Assembly (NCBI GenBank): GCA_008080565.1
Contig: VIKE01000006.1
Span: 41,447-105,446, forward strand
DNA length: 64,000 nt
Direction of reading: 5' to 3'
Source of the DNA: Rhodocyclaceae bacterium
Lineage (GTDB): Bacteria; Pseudomonadota; Gammaproteobacteria; Burkholderiales; Rhodocyclaceae
Shown here piece after piece: positions 44,875-54,806 of the stretch. The notes under the pieces are model-generated. The model was not told the DNA's origin, ran no database searches, and saw only the letters and a list, made by a program, of their open reading frames with translations. The position numbers were made by a program, and so were the translations under genes. The number at the start of each line of letters is the position of its first letter. The stretch's first letter is position 1.

Positions 44875-47289
44875 TCAGCCTTCGAAGCTGATGAAGCCGG
44901 GTGCGGCCTGGTTGCGGGCGCTGTGGCCGGGCCGCTTGGCGCGACTGGCCTGGCGCGGTTTTTCGTGCGGTGCTTCCGCGCTGTCGACAACCTGGAAAAA
45001 CTGCATCAGTTGCTGTAGCTGCTCGGCCTGGCCGCTCATTTCTTCCGAGGTGGCGGCCAGTTGTTCCGAGGCCGAGGCGTTCTGCTGCGTTGCTTCGCTC
45101 AACTGGACGATGGCGCCGTTGATCTGCGAGGCCCCGGTGGTCTGCTCCTCGGATGCAGAGGCAATTTCCTGAACCAGGTCCGAGGTCTTGGCGATGCTCG
45201 GAACGATTTCGTTGAGCAGCGCACCGGCCCGTTCCGCCAGATGGACGCTGTTCCTGGCGGTTTCACTGATCTCCTGGGCAGCAACTTGGCTGCGCTCGGC
45301 CAGTTTGCGGACTTCTGCGGCAACCACGGCGAAACCCTTGCCGTGCTCGCCGGCGCGGGCCGCTTCAATGGCGGCATTGAGCGCCAGCAGGTTGGTCTGA
45401 TAGGCGATGTCGTCGATGATGCCGATCTTGTCGGCAATGCTCTTCATCGCGGCCACCGTGCTCCTGACCGCCTCGCCGCCTTCGCCGGCCTCCTTCGAGG
45501 CCTTGCTGGCCATGCCGTCGGTGAGTTTGGCGTTGTCGCTGTTCTGGCTGATCGACGACGTCATTTCTTCCATCGCGGCGGAGGTTTCCTCGACGCTGGC
45601 CGCCTGTTCGCTGGCCGATTGGGACAGGCTCTGGGCGGTAGCGCTGACCTCTTCGGCCGAGCCGCTCAGCGAATTGGCGGCATTGCGTACTTCGCCGATG
45701 ATTTCGGCCAGCTTCTGCTGGGTTTGATTCACCGAGTTCTTCAGTTCGAGCAGGCTGCCCTGGTAGTTGCCGGCGATGCTGCGGCTCAGGTCGCCGCCTT
45801 CCATCGCCTGCATGACGCCCATTGCTTCGTTGAGCGGTTGTACGATGGCGTCGAGTGTGCCGTTGATGCCATCGATGATGCGGAAGAAATCGCCGCGATG
45901 GCGTCCGGCTTCGGCGCGTACGTCGAGTTGGCCAGCGCGGGCAGCCTGGGCCAGCATTTGGGTGTCGGCGACCAGCGCCTTGATATTGGCGCGAACCTGC
46001 TCGACGGTGTCGTTGATGAATGCCTTCTTGCCCGGGAACTGTTCGAGCGGCGCATCGCAATTGCCTTCGCCGAACTCCCTGATGCAGGCCATCGCCTTTT
46101 TCTTGACGCTGATGTGGCCGGCGACCATGTCATTGACGCCCTGCGCCATGACCTGGAAGTCGCCCTTGAATTTGCCGGTATCGATATGGGCGTCGATGTC
46201 GCCTTTGTCGTGCTCGGCGCTCATATGGCGCATGTCGGCGATGAAGGTCTGCAGGTTGCGCCGCATCTGCTCGATGGTGTCGTTGATGAAGGCCTTCTTG
46301 CCCGGGAACTGTTCGAGCTGCGCCGCGAAATTGCCTTCACCGAACTCCTTGATGCAGGCCATGGCTTTTTTCTTGACGGCGATATGGCCGCCGACCATGG
46401 CATTGACGCCCTGCGCCATGACCTGGAAGTCGCCCTTGAACTTGCCGGTATCGATCTGGACATCGATGTCGCCCTTGTCGTGCTCGGTGCTCATGTGGCG
46501 CATGTCGGCGATGAAGACCTGCAGGTTGTTGCTCATCTCACGGATGGCTGCCATCAGGCTACTGGTATCGCCGGCTTTGAGCTCGATTTGCGTACTCAGG
46601 TCACCGGCGGCGACTCGACGGGCGATGGCCGCCGCCTGATCGGGTTCGCCTCCGAGTTGGCGCAGCAGATTGCGGGTGATCAGCAGGCCGATGATCGTCA
46701 GTGCGCCTACGGTCAGGGCCAAGATGCCGGAGAGCATGACGATTGCCGACTGTTCCACGGCGACGGCGGATTCCGCTCCCGTCCTGGCCAGCTCGGCGTT
46801 GTATTGCATATGTTCGTCGAAGGCGGCATTGATCTTGTGGGAAAGAGCGGCCGTCAAATTGAGTTGGGCTTTTGCCTCGTCGACTTTGCCGCTTTCCCGA
46901 AGAACCATGAATTTCGCCAGAGCTGCTTCATATTCGGCGAGTGCGGCACGGTCGGCAGCAAGCAGCGCGCGGTCCTTTTCGTCTGAAACCAGGCTTTCGT
47001 ATTTTTTCAGAGCGGTAAACAACAATTCACGATTGTTATTGCCCTTATCCTGTTCCTGGCTGCGTTCGACGTCGTTTTCGGCCTGGCGTTGGCGATAGAT
47101 CCGGACGCGCCAGCGGCCGAATTGTTCGACCGCCTGGCTCAGCGTCAGGATACTCGGGACGCTGTTCAGATTGGCGTAGTTGGCCGCCGTGAACACCCGC
47201 TTGGTCTGAAACATGGCAACACCAGCCAGAAGCAGGGCGCCGAGGATGCCGGATAAAACCAGCAGAATCATTTTCTTGCTGACGCTCAT
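44875..47289 (-). CDS. Methyl-accepting chemotaxis protein, 804 aa, with duplicated middle segment
   Basis: Read from ATG 47289 (AAGGAG upstream). TM1 (about 8-28), helical sensor (about 30-185), TM2, HAMP, then two tandem copies of a 90-residue segment (each [17 protein letters not shown] ... GKKAFINDT), a third related HAMP-like region, and the signalling domain with [20 protein letters not shown]. The repeats resemble poly-HAMP regions. Longer upstream frames overlap cheA and are rejected. Confidence 0.94.
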   Translation of the reverse strand: MSVSKKMILLVLSGILGALLLAGVAMFQTKRVFTAANYANLNSVPSILTLSQAVEQFGRWRVRIYRQRQAENDVERSQEQDKGNNNRELLFTALKKYESLVSDEKDRALLAADRAALAEYEAALAKFMVLRESGKVDEAKAQLNLTAALSHKINAAFDEHMQYNAELARTGAESAVAVEQSAIVMLSGILALTVGALTIIGLLITRNLLRQLGGEPDQAAAIARRVAAGDLSTQIELKAGDTSSLMAAIREMSNNLQVFIADMRHMSTEHDKGDIDVQIDTGKFKGDFQVMAQGVNAMVGGHIAVKKKAMACIKEFGEGNFAAQLEQFPGKKAFINDTIEQMRRNLQTFIADMRHMSAEHDKGDIDAHIDTGKFKGDFQVMAQGVNDMVAGHISVKKKAMACIREFGEGNCDAPLEQFPGKKAFINDTVEQVRANIKALVADTQMLAQAARAGQLDVRAEAGRHRGDFFRIIDGINGTLDAIVQPLNEAMGVMQAMEGGDLSRSIAGNYQGSLLELKNSVNQTQQKLAEIIGEVRNAANSLSGSAEEVSATAQSLSQSASEQAASVEETSAAMEEMTSSISQNSDNAKLTDGMASKASKEAGEGGEAVRSTVAAMKSIADKIGIIDDIAYQTNLLALNAAIEAARAGEHGKGFAVVAAEVRKLAERSQVAAQEISETARNSVHLAERAGALLNEIVPSIAKTSDLVQEIASASEEQTTGASQINGAIVQLSEATQQNASASEQLAATSEEMSGQAEQLQQLMQFFQVVDSAEAPHEKPRQASRAKRPGHSARNQAAPGFISFEG
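45976..46245 (-). repeat. Tandem 270-bp repeat in the 804-aa receptor, unit 2
   Basis: Second copy: [18 protein letters not shown] to [13 protein letters not shown]. Exactly 270 bp from unit 1 with only scattered differences. Confidence 0.9.
46246..46515 (-). repeat. Tandem 270-bp repeat in the 804-aa receptor, unit 1
   Basis: First copy: [18 protein letters not shown] to [13 protein letters not shown]. Shares [16 protein letters not shown] and [15 protein letters not shown] with unit 2. Confidence 0.9.
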
Positions 47290-47294
47290 GGTAC

Positions 47295-49433
47295 TTACTC
47301 CTTGATGGCGGTGCATGGTTCCTGAGCCGTGGCCGGAACAAATTGGTTTGCTGTGGTGGTCTGTTTGATCAGGCCGGGAATGTCTAGGATCAGGGCGACT
47401 TCGCCGCTGCCCAGGATGGTCGAACCGCCGATGCCGCGGATCTGGCTGAAGACTTTGCCGAGCGGTTTGATGACGGTCTGGAACTCGCCCATCAGGCGAT
47501 CGACGACGAGGCCGGCGCGTTGTCCGGCATACTGGACGACGACGACGTTCTCGCGCGTCGGGGCGGGGGCGGCGACTTCGAATTGCTCGCGCAGCCGGAC
47601 GAAAGGCAGGACACCGCCGCGCAGGTTGAGATAGTCCGGTGCCTTCTGCTGGCTGGCTGGTGGCGGCGGCAGTTCGATGCACTCGACCACCATGTCAAGC
47701 GGCAGCACGTAGGATGCCGCACCGACGCCGACCATGAAGCCGTCGATGATGGCCAGGGTGAGCGGCAGGCGGATGCGCACCGTGGTGCCGATACCTTCGA
47801 CGCTTTCGATGTCTACGCTGCCGCGTAGGGCCTGGATGTTGCGCTTGACGACATCCATGCCGACGCCGCGCCCGGACAGCTTGCTGACCTGTTCGGCAGT
47901 GGAAAAGCCGGGTTCGAATACCAGGTTGAAGATCTCCTTGTCGGACAGGATCTGGTTTTCGCCGACCAGGCCGCGCTCGATAGCCTTCTGCAGGATGCGG
48001 TCCTTCTTCAGGCCGCCACCGTCGTCGCTGACTTCGATGACGATGCTGCCGGATTCGTGGAAAGCATTGAGGCGCAGTTGACCCTTGGCCGGCTTGCCGC
48101 GCGCCAGGCGCAACTCGGCCGCTTCGATGCCGTGATCCATCGAGTTGCGGACAATGTGGGTCAGCGGATCGCCGATCTTTTCGACGACGGTCTTGTCGAG
48201 TTCGGTATCGCCGCCGCGGATGTCGAGTTCGATGTCCTTGCCAATTTCCTTGGCGACATCGCGCACGACGCGCCGGAAGCGGTTGAAGGTAGCGCCGATC
48301 TGTACCATGCGCAGGGTCAGCGCCGAGTCGCGGACATCCTCGACCAGGCGCGAAACCAGCATGGTCGCTTCGCTGAGTTCGGGCGCCTTGAACCTGCGGG
48401 CAACCATGCTGGCGCCTGCACCGGCAATGATCAGTTCGCCGACCAGATCAATCAGTTGATCGAGCTTGGCGGCATCAACCCGGATCAGACTGGTTTCGGT
48501 GCTCCGGTTCTCCTTGCCCTGCGGATCGGCAGTTTCGCTGGCCGCGTCGGGCTGGCTGATCACGACTTCATCTTCCGGTGCATCGAGGCGGATGATTTCA
48601 TCGGCGTTCAGACTACCCAGCGCCAGCAGAATTTCACGCATGTCCGGGTCTTTCCTCAGGGCGTCGATCATCTCGCGATAATCGCCCAGCGGCGCGTGCG
48701 GTGCGATCAAGTGGACCAGGCAGTCGTCCCGGATGAAGTCGAAGGCGCCATCGATTTCGGCCGGCGAACTCGGGCTGGCTAGCGCCAGTTCGAACCCGAG
48801 GTAGCAGGCTTCCGGATCGATTTCGGCAAGCATCGGCACGGCATCGGTAATGGCGCGAATGGCGGTGATTTCTCCTAGCGTTGCCAGATAACGCAGGATG
48901 GATACCGGGTCCATGCCCTGGCGCAGCACATCTGGTCCGAAGCGCAAGGAAACATGCCAGTTGGCGCTGGCGACACCCGATGCGTCGGCCTTGGGCTCGC
49001 TTCCTGTTTTTTCTGCCGTGGAAGCTGCTACGGTCGTCGCACCGAGGTAGGTCTCCAGACTGGCGACCAGCGCCTGGCCGGCGGCATTGACGGTCAAGTC
49101 AGGGATTTTGTGGGCAGCCAGCAGTTCGATCAACTGGCCCATGTAGTCGCCGGCCTTGAGCAGCAGGGCGCCGAGTGCCTCATCGAGTTTGATCTCGTTG
49201 TTGCGGACGCGATCAAGCACGCTTTCGACGACGTGGGTGAAGGCGACGATATGGTCGAGCCCGAACAGGCCGGCGCTGCCCTTGATGGTGTGGGCGGCGC
49301 GGAAGATGGCATTGATCGTTTCCGGATCGTTCGGCCGGCTTTCCATGTCGAGCAGGGCTTCTTCCATCTGCTGCAGCAATTCGCGGCTTTCGACAATGAA
49401 GGTCTGCAGGGCGTCGTCGAGGTCCATGCTCAT
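47295..49433 (-). CDS. cheA: Chemotaxis histidine kinase CheA
   Basis: 712 residues from ATG 49433 (GAGGAACAACC upstream). P1 Hpt domain with the phosphorylated His in [14 protein letters not shown] (about 48), a middle region (about 160-300), dimerisation P3 ([19 protein letters not shown]), ATPase P4 ([31 protein letters not shown]), and CheW-like P5. It phosphorylates CheY and CheB. Five bp before the 804-aa receptor; overlaps the STAS gene by ATGA. Confidence 0.97.
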   Translation of the reverse strand: MSMDLDDALQTFIVESRELLQQMEEALLDMESRPNDPETINAIFRAAHTIKGSAGLFGLDHIVAFTHVVESVLDRVRNNEIKLDEALGALLLKAGDYMGQLIELLAAHKIPDLTVNAAGQALVASLETYLGATTVAASTAEKTGSEPKADASGVASANWHVSLRFGPDVLRQGMDPVSILRYLATLGEITAIRAITDAVPMLAEIDPEACYLGFELALASPSSPAEIDGAFDFIRDDCLVHLIAPHAPLGDYREMIDALRKDPDMREILLALGSLNADEIIRLDAPEDEVVISQPDAASETADPQGKENRSTETSLIRVDAAKLDQLIDLVGELIIAGAGASMVARRFKAPELSEATMLVSRLVEDVRDSALTLRMVQIGATFNRFRRVVRDVAKEIGKDIELDIRGGDTELDKTVVEKIGDPLTHIVRNSMDHGIEAAELRLARGKPAKGQLRLNAFHESGSIVIEVSDDGGGLKKDRILQKAIERGLVGENQILSDKEIFNLVFEPGFSTAEQVSKLSGRGVGMDVVKRNIQALRGSVDIESVEGIGTTVRIRLPLTLAIIDGFMVGVGAASYVLPLDMVVECIELPPPPASQQKAPDYLNLRGGVLPFVRLREQFEVAAPAPTRENVVVVQYAGQRAGLVVDRLMGEFQTVIKPLGKVFSQIRGIGGSTILGSGEVALILDIPGLIKQTTTANQFVPATAQEPCTAIKE

Positions 49434-49750
49434 GGTTGTTCCTCTTGGCCGAGACTTTGCGTGTTCACGTTCAGGGACTGCATCAGCTGGGCAAAGTCGA
49501 ACAGGGCACGGACGACTGAGCTGCACTGGCCGAACTGCAATTGACGCCCCTCGCCGGCCGCCTGGCGTTGCATGGCCAGCAGGAGTTGCAATCCGGCACT
49601 GTCGATTTCGCTGACCTCGGCCAGCTCGACCTGGATGTCGTCGTTGCCGGCCATTTCATTGACCAGGCGATCCCGCCATTCGCAGGCGGTGTATATGGTC
49701 AACTCGCCGTTGATGACGATTTGACGGCTGTTTTGGACAGATTCGTTCAT
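49430..49750 (-). CDS. STAS-domain protein of the chemotaxis operon
   Basis: 106 residues from the ATG at 49750. A small STAS domain: INGELTIYTACEWRDRLV, then VELAEVSEIDSAGLQLLLAM, with the conserved Asp-Ser pair as in anti-sigma factor antagonists where the Ser is phosphorylated. In chemotaxis operons such proteins occur but their partner is not established. Overlaps cheA by ATGA. No matching anti-sigma kinase is in the window. Confidence 0.88.
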   Translation of the reverse strand: MNESVQNSRQIVINGELTIYTACEWRDRLVNEMAGNDDIQVELAEVSEIDSAGLQLLLAMQRQAAGEGRQLQFGQCSSVVRALFDFAQLMQSLNVNTQSLGQEEQP

Positions 49751-49776
49751 GTTGTTATCTCCTTCGGGCAAGGGGA

Positions 49777-50145
49777 TCAGGGCAGGATCAGCTTGCCGAC
49801 TGCGGCAAGCATCTGGGCCGGCTGGAAGGGCTTGACCACCCAGGCTTTCGCCCCTGCGGCCTGGCCGGCCTGTTTCTTGTTGTCGCCCGCTTCGGTGGTA
49901 AGCATGATCACCGGCGTGAATTTGTAGGCCGGCAATTGCTTGCTTTCCTTGACGAAGGTGATGCCGTCCATGTTCGGCATGTTTACGTCGCTGATGATCA
50001 GGTGGATCTTGCGGCCGTCCAGTTTCTTCAGTCCGTCGACGCCGTCGCAGGCTTCGATGACGTCGTAACCGGCGCCCTTGAGGGAAATGCTGACGACTTG
50101 CCGCAGCGAGGCAGAGTCATCGACGATCAGGATGGTTTTTGCCAT
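49777..50145 (-). CDS. cheY: Chemotaxis response regulator CheY
   Basis: 122 residues, a stand-alone receiver: Asp9/Asp10 (VDDSAS), phospho-acceptor Asp53 (IISDVNMPNMDG), and the KPFQP lysine. Phospho-CheY acts on the flagellar motor. The ATG at 50145 was chosen; the frame to 50367 overlaps the upstream receptor gene. Confidence 0.95.
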   Translation of the reverse strand: MAKTILIVDDSASLRQVVSISLKGAGYDVIEACDGVDGLKKLDGRKIHLIISDVNMPNMDGITFVKESKQLPAYKFTPVIMLTTEAGDNKKQAGQAAGAKAWVVKPFQPAQMLAAVGKLILP

Positions 50146-50161
50146 GGGATTTCTCCGTATT

Positions 50162-51355
50162 TCAGAAAAAGGTGATCTCGTCGGCAGCGGCGGTGCCGGG
50201 TTTGGCGCCGCCGTGCTGGAGTTGGTGCTGTTCGGGGGTGGTGAATTTTTCTGCCATCTCGGCCAGCCAGGCGGCACTGTCGATTTCGCCGGCAGGTCGG
50301 CCAGCGGCGGCAGCGTGTGCCGCGTCATGTACGCGCTCTTCGAGGCGGCGTAGATCGTTGCGGACATGGTCGAGCACCTGCCCCACGCGGTCCTGGAATT
50401 GCAGGGCGACTAGGACTTCGCCGATTTCCTGGCCTATATGCTCACCCTCGCGGGTCAGCGTATTCGAGTTTTCGACGAGGACATCGGCCGCATCGCGAAA
50501 GCGCGCCACGACATCGCCGATATGCCGGCCGGAGTTGCTCAGCAGCCTGAGTTCCTGCTCGGCGTACTGCTGCGAGGTTTCCAATGTGCTACTGATACTG
50601 CGATTGACGACGGCAACCGTCTCGGCGATCTTGCGACCGGTGTCGCCGGATAGCGATGACAGCTTGCGTACTTCGTCGGCCACGACAGCAAAGCCGCGTC
50701 CGGTCTCGCCGGCCCGGGCCGCTTCGATGGCGGCGTTGAGGGCCAGAAGGTTGGTCTGTTTGGCGATTTCGCCGACGTCGCGCGCCATCGATTCCAGTTG
50801 ACTGGTCATGCCGGACAACTCGCGTACCTGTTGCAGCAGCACGTCCTTGTTGGCCAGCGTGCCCTGCAGATCGGTGATGATGCCGTTGAGTTCGGCTTCG
50901 CTGGCAGCCAGCAGGCTGACCATGTCGACGCCGTCGTCCGAGCGCACCGTGCTGACCGCGCTCTGGATGCGCCCTGAAAGATCGGCAAAGCGGTTGCTTA
51001 GAGCGGTGATCGATTTCTCGGTCTGGGTATGCACGATATCGATCTGGCTTGCCCATAGCGGCAGTACCTGCGTGCACAACTGGTCGAGGCCCTGCAGGCG
51101 CTCGGCGGTGGCGGAGTCAAGCGCTTGCCGCGTTGCAGTCTCGCTCTGGTCTAGCCAATCGCGCTGAGCCGACTTTTCGGCACGACGCAGCCAGAACATG
51201 CCGATTGCCGCTCCGAGCAGGATCGCGCCAACGCTCAACAGCATGCTGCCGGAGAGGCCTTGGCCCAGCACACTGCTCAGGCAGCCGGCCAGCGTCGGCA
51301 AGGTCAGGGAAATTGTCATCGCTGTGGTCAGTGATGGCAGCGTTTGCTCGCTCAT
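50162..51355 (-). CDS. Methyl-accepting chemotaxis protein-like, 397 aa, with little periplasmic domain
   Basis: Two close hydrophobic segments (about 11-58) leave only a tiny external loop, so it probably senses an internal or membrane signal. The signalling core is short: [20 protein letters not shown] with [16 protein letters not shown]. The C-terminal part ([20 protein letters not shown]) is seen in other such receptors, and the protein ends AADEITFF, a possible docking tail. Overlaps the HTH gene by ATGA. Confidence 0.88.
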   Translation of the reverse strand: MSEQTLPSLTTAMTISLTLPTLAGCLSSVLGQGLSGSMLLSVGAILLGAAIGMFWLRRAEKSAQRDWLDQSETATRQALDSATAERLQGLDQLCTQVLPLWASQIDIVHTQTEKSITALSNRFADLSGRIQSAVSTVRSDDGVDMVSLLAASEAELNGIITDLQGTLANKDVLLQQVRELSGMTSQLESMARDVGEIAKQTNLLALNAAIEAARAGETGRGFAVVADEVRKLSSLSGDTGRKIAETVAVVNRSISSTLETSQQYAEQELRLLSNSGRHIGDVVARFRDAADVLVENSNTLTREGEHIGQEIGEVLVALQFQDRVGQVLDHVRNDLRRLEERVHDAAHAAAAGRPAGEIDSAAWLAEMAEKFTTPEQHQLQHGGAKPGTAAADEITFF

Positions 51356-51957
51356 GCTTTTCTCCGATGGTTTTGGCGCCCCTGGATAAAAGCGCGGACC
51401 AAACGTTGAAGTTCGTCCTGGGCGGGTGGTTTGCCGAGCAGGATGAATTCGGCCGGCAGTTGCCGGTGCAGCTCGGCCATTGCGGCGTGATCGGGCGCAA
51501 GGGCAATGAGCAGGGTGCCGGCGAGATGGGAGGTGCTGGATTCGCGGTCGTGCTGCTGCAGGCTCCCGGCATCGAGGGTGTCAAGATTGGCGATCAGGAC
51601 GTCCGGCGTTTTCTCGCCTAGGCTGAGCAGGCTTTCGAAGGCCGTTGCCGAAAGCTGGATCTTGCTGTTCGGGAAGGAGGCGAGTAGTGCCTCGCCGAGA
51701 TCTTCGCGCACGCTTTGCCCGGTTTCGATGATCAGGATGGAAAGAGCCTCTTCACTTCCCTGGTTGGCAGCCATTTTCTGCTGCTCGACGATCAGGGCGA
51801 GCGAACTGCGCAGGATGCGGCGGTGTCCGCCCGGAGTTTTCCAAGCTTGTAGCAGGCCGTTCTCGACCCAGAGTTGGGCCGCGCGCACGCTGATGCCGAG
51901 GACCTTGGCGGCTTCGCTGGTGGAGCAGGTGGCAGGGATGGCGGGCTTGGTTTTCAT
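51352..51957 (-). CDS. HTH (MerR/excisionase-type) protein with degenerate receiver domain
   Basis: 201 residues. Residues about 11-50 form a DNA-binding domain: [20 protein letters not shown], then KTPGGHRRI. Residues about 70-195 look like a receiver, but the acidic pair is ET (LIIETGQS) and the phospho-acceptor position reads IANLDTLD, with Asn where Asp is expected. The LGKPP lysine is kept. So it is a pseudo-receiver, probably signalling by protein contact. First gene of the chemotaxis operon, likely autoregulator (inference). Confidence 0.82.
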   Translation of the reverse strand: MKTKPAIPATCSTSEAAKVLGISVRAAQLWVENGLLQAWKTPGGHRRILRSSLALIVEQQKMAANQGSEEALSILIIETGQSVREDLGEALLASFPNSKIQLSATAFESLLSLGEKTPDVLIANLDTLDAGSLQQHDRESSTSHLAGTLLIALAPDHAAMAELHRQLPAEFILLGKPPAQDELQRLVRAFIQGRQNHRRKA

Positions 51958-51980
51958 GGTTTTGCTTGTTGGTTTTGTTC

Positions 51981-52041
51981 ATATTAACATATTTATTGTT
52001 TTTGACAATAGTTTATCGGTTTTGCAGTTATTGATATTTTA
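51981..52041 (-). promoter_or_regulatory. Candidate promoters of the chemotaxis operon
   Basis: On the minus strand TTGTCA (52008-52003), 16 bp, TAATAT (51986-51981) gives a reasonable sigma-70 promoter. Just upstream ACCGATAA (52020-52013) matches the FliA -10 GCCGATAA at 7 of 8 bases; a TAAA at 52041-52038 is 17 rather than the usual 15 bp away. Confidence 0.45.
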
Positions 52042-52235
52042 TAGATAGCCGTAAACGCAGAAAGCGCCTTGCAAGAAGGCGCTTTCGCGGTGGAAGAATT
52101 TTTCTGGAAAGTGCTCAGGGCACCCGGATGATTGCCGATCGGGTCATGATCGTTCCGGATGAAGGTCGCCGCCGCCTTGCCGGAAAGGCGGCGTTGTGGC
52201 GCGTTCCGGTGGTTTGTTTGCGTTGCGCCATAAAC

Positions 52236-52263
52236 GCAAAGCCCGCCGATTGGCGGGCTTTGC
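52236..52263 (-). terminator. Terminator of osmC
   Basis: GCAAAGCCCGCC / GGCGGGCTTTGC perfect 12-bp stem with a 4-nt loop; on the minus strand it is followed by GTTTATGG, a weak T-run. Confidence 0.75.
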
Positions 52264-52298
52264 GACTGTTTGTGGGCTGCCGGAGGGCTGCCCGGTGA

Positions 52299-52676
52299 TC
52301 AGACCTCGGCGACCTGGAACTCGATGGCGGCACCATCCATGACGATTTCCTTGACCGCACAGTGGGCGATGGTCTCGAGAATTTTCGTCTTTTGATCAGC
52401 GGTGAAGTGTTCGGGAAAGTGCACATCGCTGCGGAATCTGGCCAGCGACAGCGGACCACCGGGGCCGGAGAACGGCTTGCAGTCGATCTCGATGCCTACA
52501 GCCGGAATGCCGAGTTCCTTGCAGGCCTTCTTTGCATACACTGCAGCGCAGGCGGCGAGTGAGGCGTAAAAGGCTTCCAGAGGGTTCATCAGGGAGCCGT
52601 TTACAGAATAGTTGGCCTCGTGTTTGGCGCTGTTGACCTTGATGAGCGGGGTGTTGTCGACAACTGTTTTGTACAT
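52299..52676 (-). CDS. OsmC family protein
   Basis: 125 residues from ATG 52676 (AAGGAAAAC upstream). OsmC-like fold with MNPLEAFYASLAACAAVYAK: the Cys of AAC is the catalytic-type peroxidatic residue, and a second Cys in ETIAHCAVKEI is the usual partner position. Members of this family reduce organic peroxides; smaller ones such as this (YhfA-like) are less well characterised. Frame to 52790 rejected for lack of a ribosome site. Confidence 0.88.
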   Translation of the reverse strand: MYKTVVDNTPLIKVNSAKHEANYSVNGSLMNPLEAFYASLAACAAVYAKKACKELGIPAVGIEIDCKPFSGPGGPLSLARFRSDVHFPEHFTADQKTKILETIAHCAVKEIVMDGAAIEFQVAEV

Positions 52677-52976
52677 GCTGTTTTCCTTGAGTACGAATAT
52701 TAGTTTTTTCTGATTATACGTAAGGATAAATGGCCTGTCCTCTTCCGGCCGGTATTCAAGCTTGATTTTCGTTCTTGTGCGTTGCACCAAAAGTGAGTTT
52801 GTGCCTCCTCTTTTTGCACCATATCAGAACCTGAAAACGATCATTCTGTCGTTAATTTTCGGCAACTTGCTGATTTGAAAATGGGTTTTTGCGGCGCACC
52901 ATCCGGCACGATTTTCGCTATTTCTTGGGATCCGTTCTCCACGGGGAAGAGCGATCGACAAGGAGAAATCGACAGG

Positions 52977-53297
52977 ATGACCAAGCAGATGGAAACCGCC
53001 CAACTTCTCGCCCGCTTCAAGTTGCAGGTGAAGCGCGCACTCGGCCAATCAGTCGACCTGGAGAGACTGACGCGTGAGCCGAGCTATGCCCGGCAGCGTC
53101 TTTCGGAAATAGAGGAGGCCGCTGAAGAAGAGGAGTTGCTGGTTATGGTCTTGCGCATGCGCGACCTGCTGCTGCCCTTCACACCCGAGGTCGCCGAGGT
53201 GGTGCCGGTCGCTGAAGTCGTGCCGGCTCCGCCGGAAGAGGGGAACAAAACTTCGGAAATACGCAGTTACCTGATGGGCGCTCGCGCCTGGAGATAA
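52977..53297 (+). CDS. Small protein of unknown function
   Basis: 106 residues starting MTKQMETAQLLARFK with AAGGAG upstream; the frame to 52875 is less likely. Mostly helical and charged, with an acidic run (EIEEAAEEEELL), then a Pro/Val-rich segment (PEVAEVVPVAEVVPAPPEEG) and a terminal SYLMGARAWR. No family recognised, no TM or signal peptide. Followed by a terminator and convergent argH. Confidence 0.72.
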   Translation: MTKQMETAQLLARFKLQVKRALGQSVDLERLTREPSYARQRLSEIEEAAEEEELLVMVLRMRDLLLPFTPEVAEVVPVAEVVPAPPEEGNKTSEIRSYLMGARAWR

Positions 53298-53321
53298 TCC
53301 CGGCGCTTGGCCACAAAGAAA

Positions 53322-53343
53322 ACAGGCAACCGAAGTTGCCTGT
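53322..53343. terminator. Terminator between the small gene and argH
   Basis: ACAGGCAAC / GTTGCCTGT with a CGAA loop; a run of T follows 9 bp later on the plus strand. Confidence 0.75.
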
Positions 53344-53363
53344 GAAGTTGGATTTTTTTCTGC

Positions 53364-54749
53364 TTAAAGGCGGCCGCGGGCCCGGCCGATGGCAGCCTTG
53401 ACCTGTTCCGGCGCGGTGCCGCCGATGTGATTGCGGCTGGCCAGCGAGCCTTCCACGGTCAACACGGAAAACACGTCATTTTCCACTTGCGGGCAGAAGG
53501 CTTTCAGTTCGTCGAGCGTCAGTTGCGGCAGGTCGACGCCCTTCTGCTCGGCGGCCTTGACGGCGTGGCCGACAGCTTCGTGCGCGTCGCGGAAGGGCAG
53601 GCCTTTCTTGACCAGATAGTCGGCGAGGTCGGTGGCGGTGGCGAAACCCTGGGTCAGCGCGGCCTTCATGTTGTCGGCGCGCACTGTGATGCCACCGGCC
53701 ATGTCGGCAAAGATGCGCAGCGTGTCGGTGACCGTGTCGACGGCGTCGAACAGCGGTTCCTTGTCTTCCTGGTTGTCCTTGTTGTAGGCCAGCGGCTGCG
53801 ATTTCATCAGCGTCAGCAGGCTCATCAGCTGGCCATAGACGCGGCCGGTCTTGCCGCGCGCCAGTTCCGGCACGTCCGGGTTCTTCTTCTGCGGCATGAT
53901 CGACGAGCCGGTGCAGAAGCGGTCGGCAATCTGGATGAAGCCGACACGCGGGCTCATCCACATCACCAGCTCTTCCGACAAGCGGCTGATATGCATCATG
54001 AGAAGGGCGCAGGCGGCGGTGAATTCGATGGCGAAGTCGCGGTCCGACACGGCATCCAGCGAGTTTTCGCAAACGCCTTCGAAGCCGAGTTGTTCGGCGA
54101 CAAAGGCGCGGTCGATCGGGTAGGTCGTGCCGGCCAGGGCGGCTGCACCAAGCGGCAGGCGGTTGGTGCGCTTGCGGGCATCGGCGAAGCGCTCGGCATC
54201 GCGGCCGAACATTTCGAAATAGGCCAGCACGTGGTGGCCGAAAGTCACCGGCTGGGCAACCTGCAGGTGGGTGAAACCGGGCATCGGCGTCGCCGCTTCC
54301 TTCTCGGCCAGATCGACGAGGGCCGAACGGAAAGCCTTGATCAGCACCAGGATGTCATCGATCGAATCGCGCAGGTAGAGGCGGATATCGGTAGCCACCT
54401 GGTCGTTGCGCGAACGGCCGGTGTGCAGGCGTTTGCCGGCATCGCCGACGATTGCGGTCAGGCGCTTCTCAATGTTTAGATGAACGTCTTCCAGGTCGAG
54501 CGACCATTCGAACTTGCCCGATTCGATTTCCTCGGTGACGACGGCCATGCCGCGTTCGATATCGGCCAGGTCGGCGGCGGCGATGATGCCCTGTTTGGCC
54601 AGCATCCGGGCGTGGGCCAGCGAGCCGCGGATGTCCTGGCGCCACATGCGCTGGTCGAAATCGACCGAGGCGGTGTAGCGTTTGACGAGATCGGAAACCG
54701 GCTCGGAGAAGCGTCCGGCCCAGGTGTATTGCGTGGCGTTGGAAGTCAT
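53364..54749 (-). CDS. argH: Argininosuccinate lyase
   Basis: Last step of arginine synthesis. 461 residues; signature [15 protein letters not shown] (about 285), [17 protein letters not shown] and the C-terminal [14 protein letters not shown] are intact. Divergent from the algZ-like sensor gene, 57 bp apart, as in pseudomonads and relatives. Confidence 0.97.
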   Translation of the reverse strand: MTSNATQYTWAGRFSEPVSDLVKRYTASVDFDQRMWRQDIRGSLAHARMLAKQGIIAAADLADIERGMAVVTEEIESGKFEWSLDLEDVHLNIEKRLTAIVGDAGKRLHTGRSRNDQVATDIRLYLRDSIDDILVLIKAFRSALVDLAEKEAATPMPGFTHLQVAQPVTFGHHVLAYFEMFGRDAERFADARKRTNRLPLGAAALAGTTYPIDRAFVAEQLGFEGVCENSLDAVSDRDFAIEFTAACALLMMHISRLSEELVMWMSPRVGFIQIADRFCTGSSIMPQKKNPDVPELARGKTGRVYGQLMSLLTLMKSQPLAYNKDNQEDKEPLFDAVDTVTDTLRIFADMAGGITVRADNMKAALTQGFATATDLADYLVKKGLPFRDAHEAVGHAVKAAEQKGVDLPQLTLDELKAFCPQVENDVFSVLTVEGSLASRNHIGGTAPEQVKAAIGRARGRL

Positions 54750-54806
54750 GACTCTGGTCTAGAATGGGCAGTTAAGCGACGAATTGAACAACAATCCGCA
54801 TCAAAG

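Larger units (their letters stand above)
51958..52298. other. 341-bp intergenic region between the chemotaxis operon and osmC
   Basis: No gene. The left, AT-rich part holds candidate promoters for the operon; the middle has a 10-bp hairpin (52061-52085) without a T-run; the right end holds the osmC terminator. A small RNA cannot be excluded but is not supported. Confidence 0.6.

Noticed and set aside
45061..46986. 641-codon open frame antisense to the 804-aa chemoreceptor
   Set aside because: It mirrors codon structure of the GC-rich real gene, has no recognisable motifs and no ribosome site; the receptor on the other strand is unambiguous.
52061..52085. 10-bp hairpin near the chemotaxis promoter as a terminator
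   Set aside because: No T-run on either strand and no gene ends there; function unclear.
52115..52459. Minus-strand frame spanning the osmC end and the intergenic region
   Set aside because: Overlaps osmC out of frame and a terminator hairpin; no motifs or ribosome site.
53451..53486. Match to the dispersed repeat inside argH (CCACGGTCAACACGGAAAA)
   Set aside because: It encodes [14 protein letters not shown], a normally conserved ArgH segment, so the similarity is probably chance.
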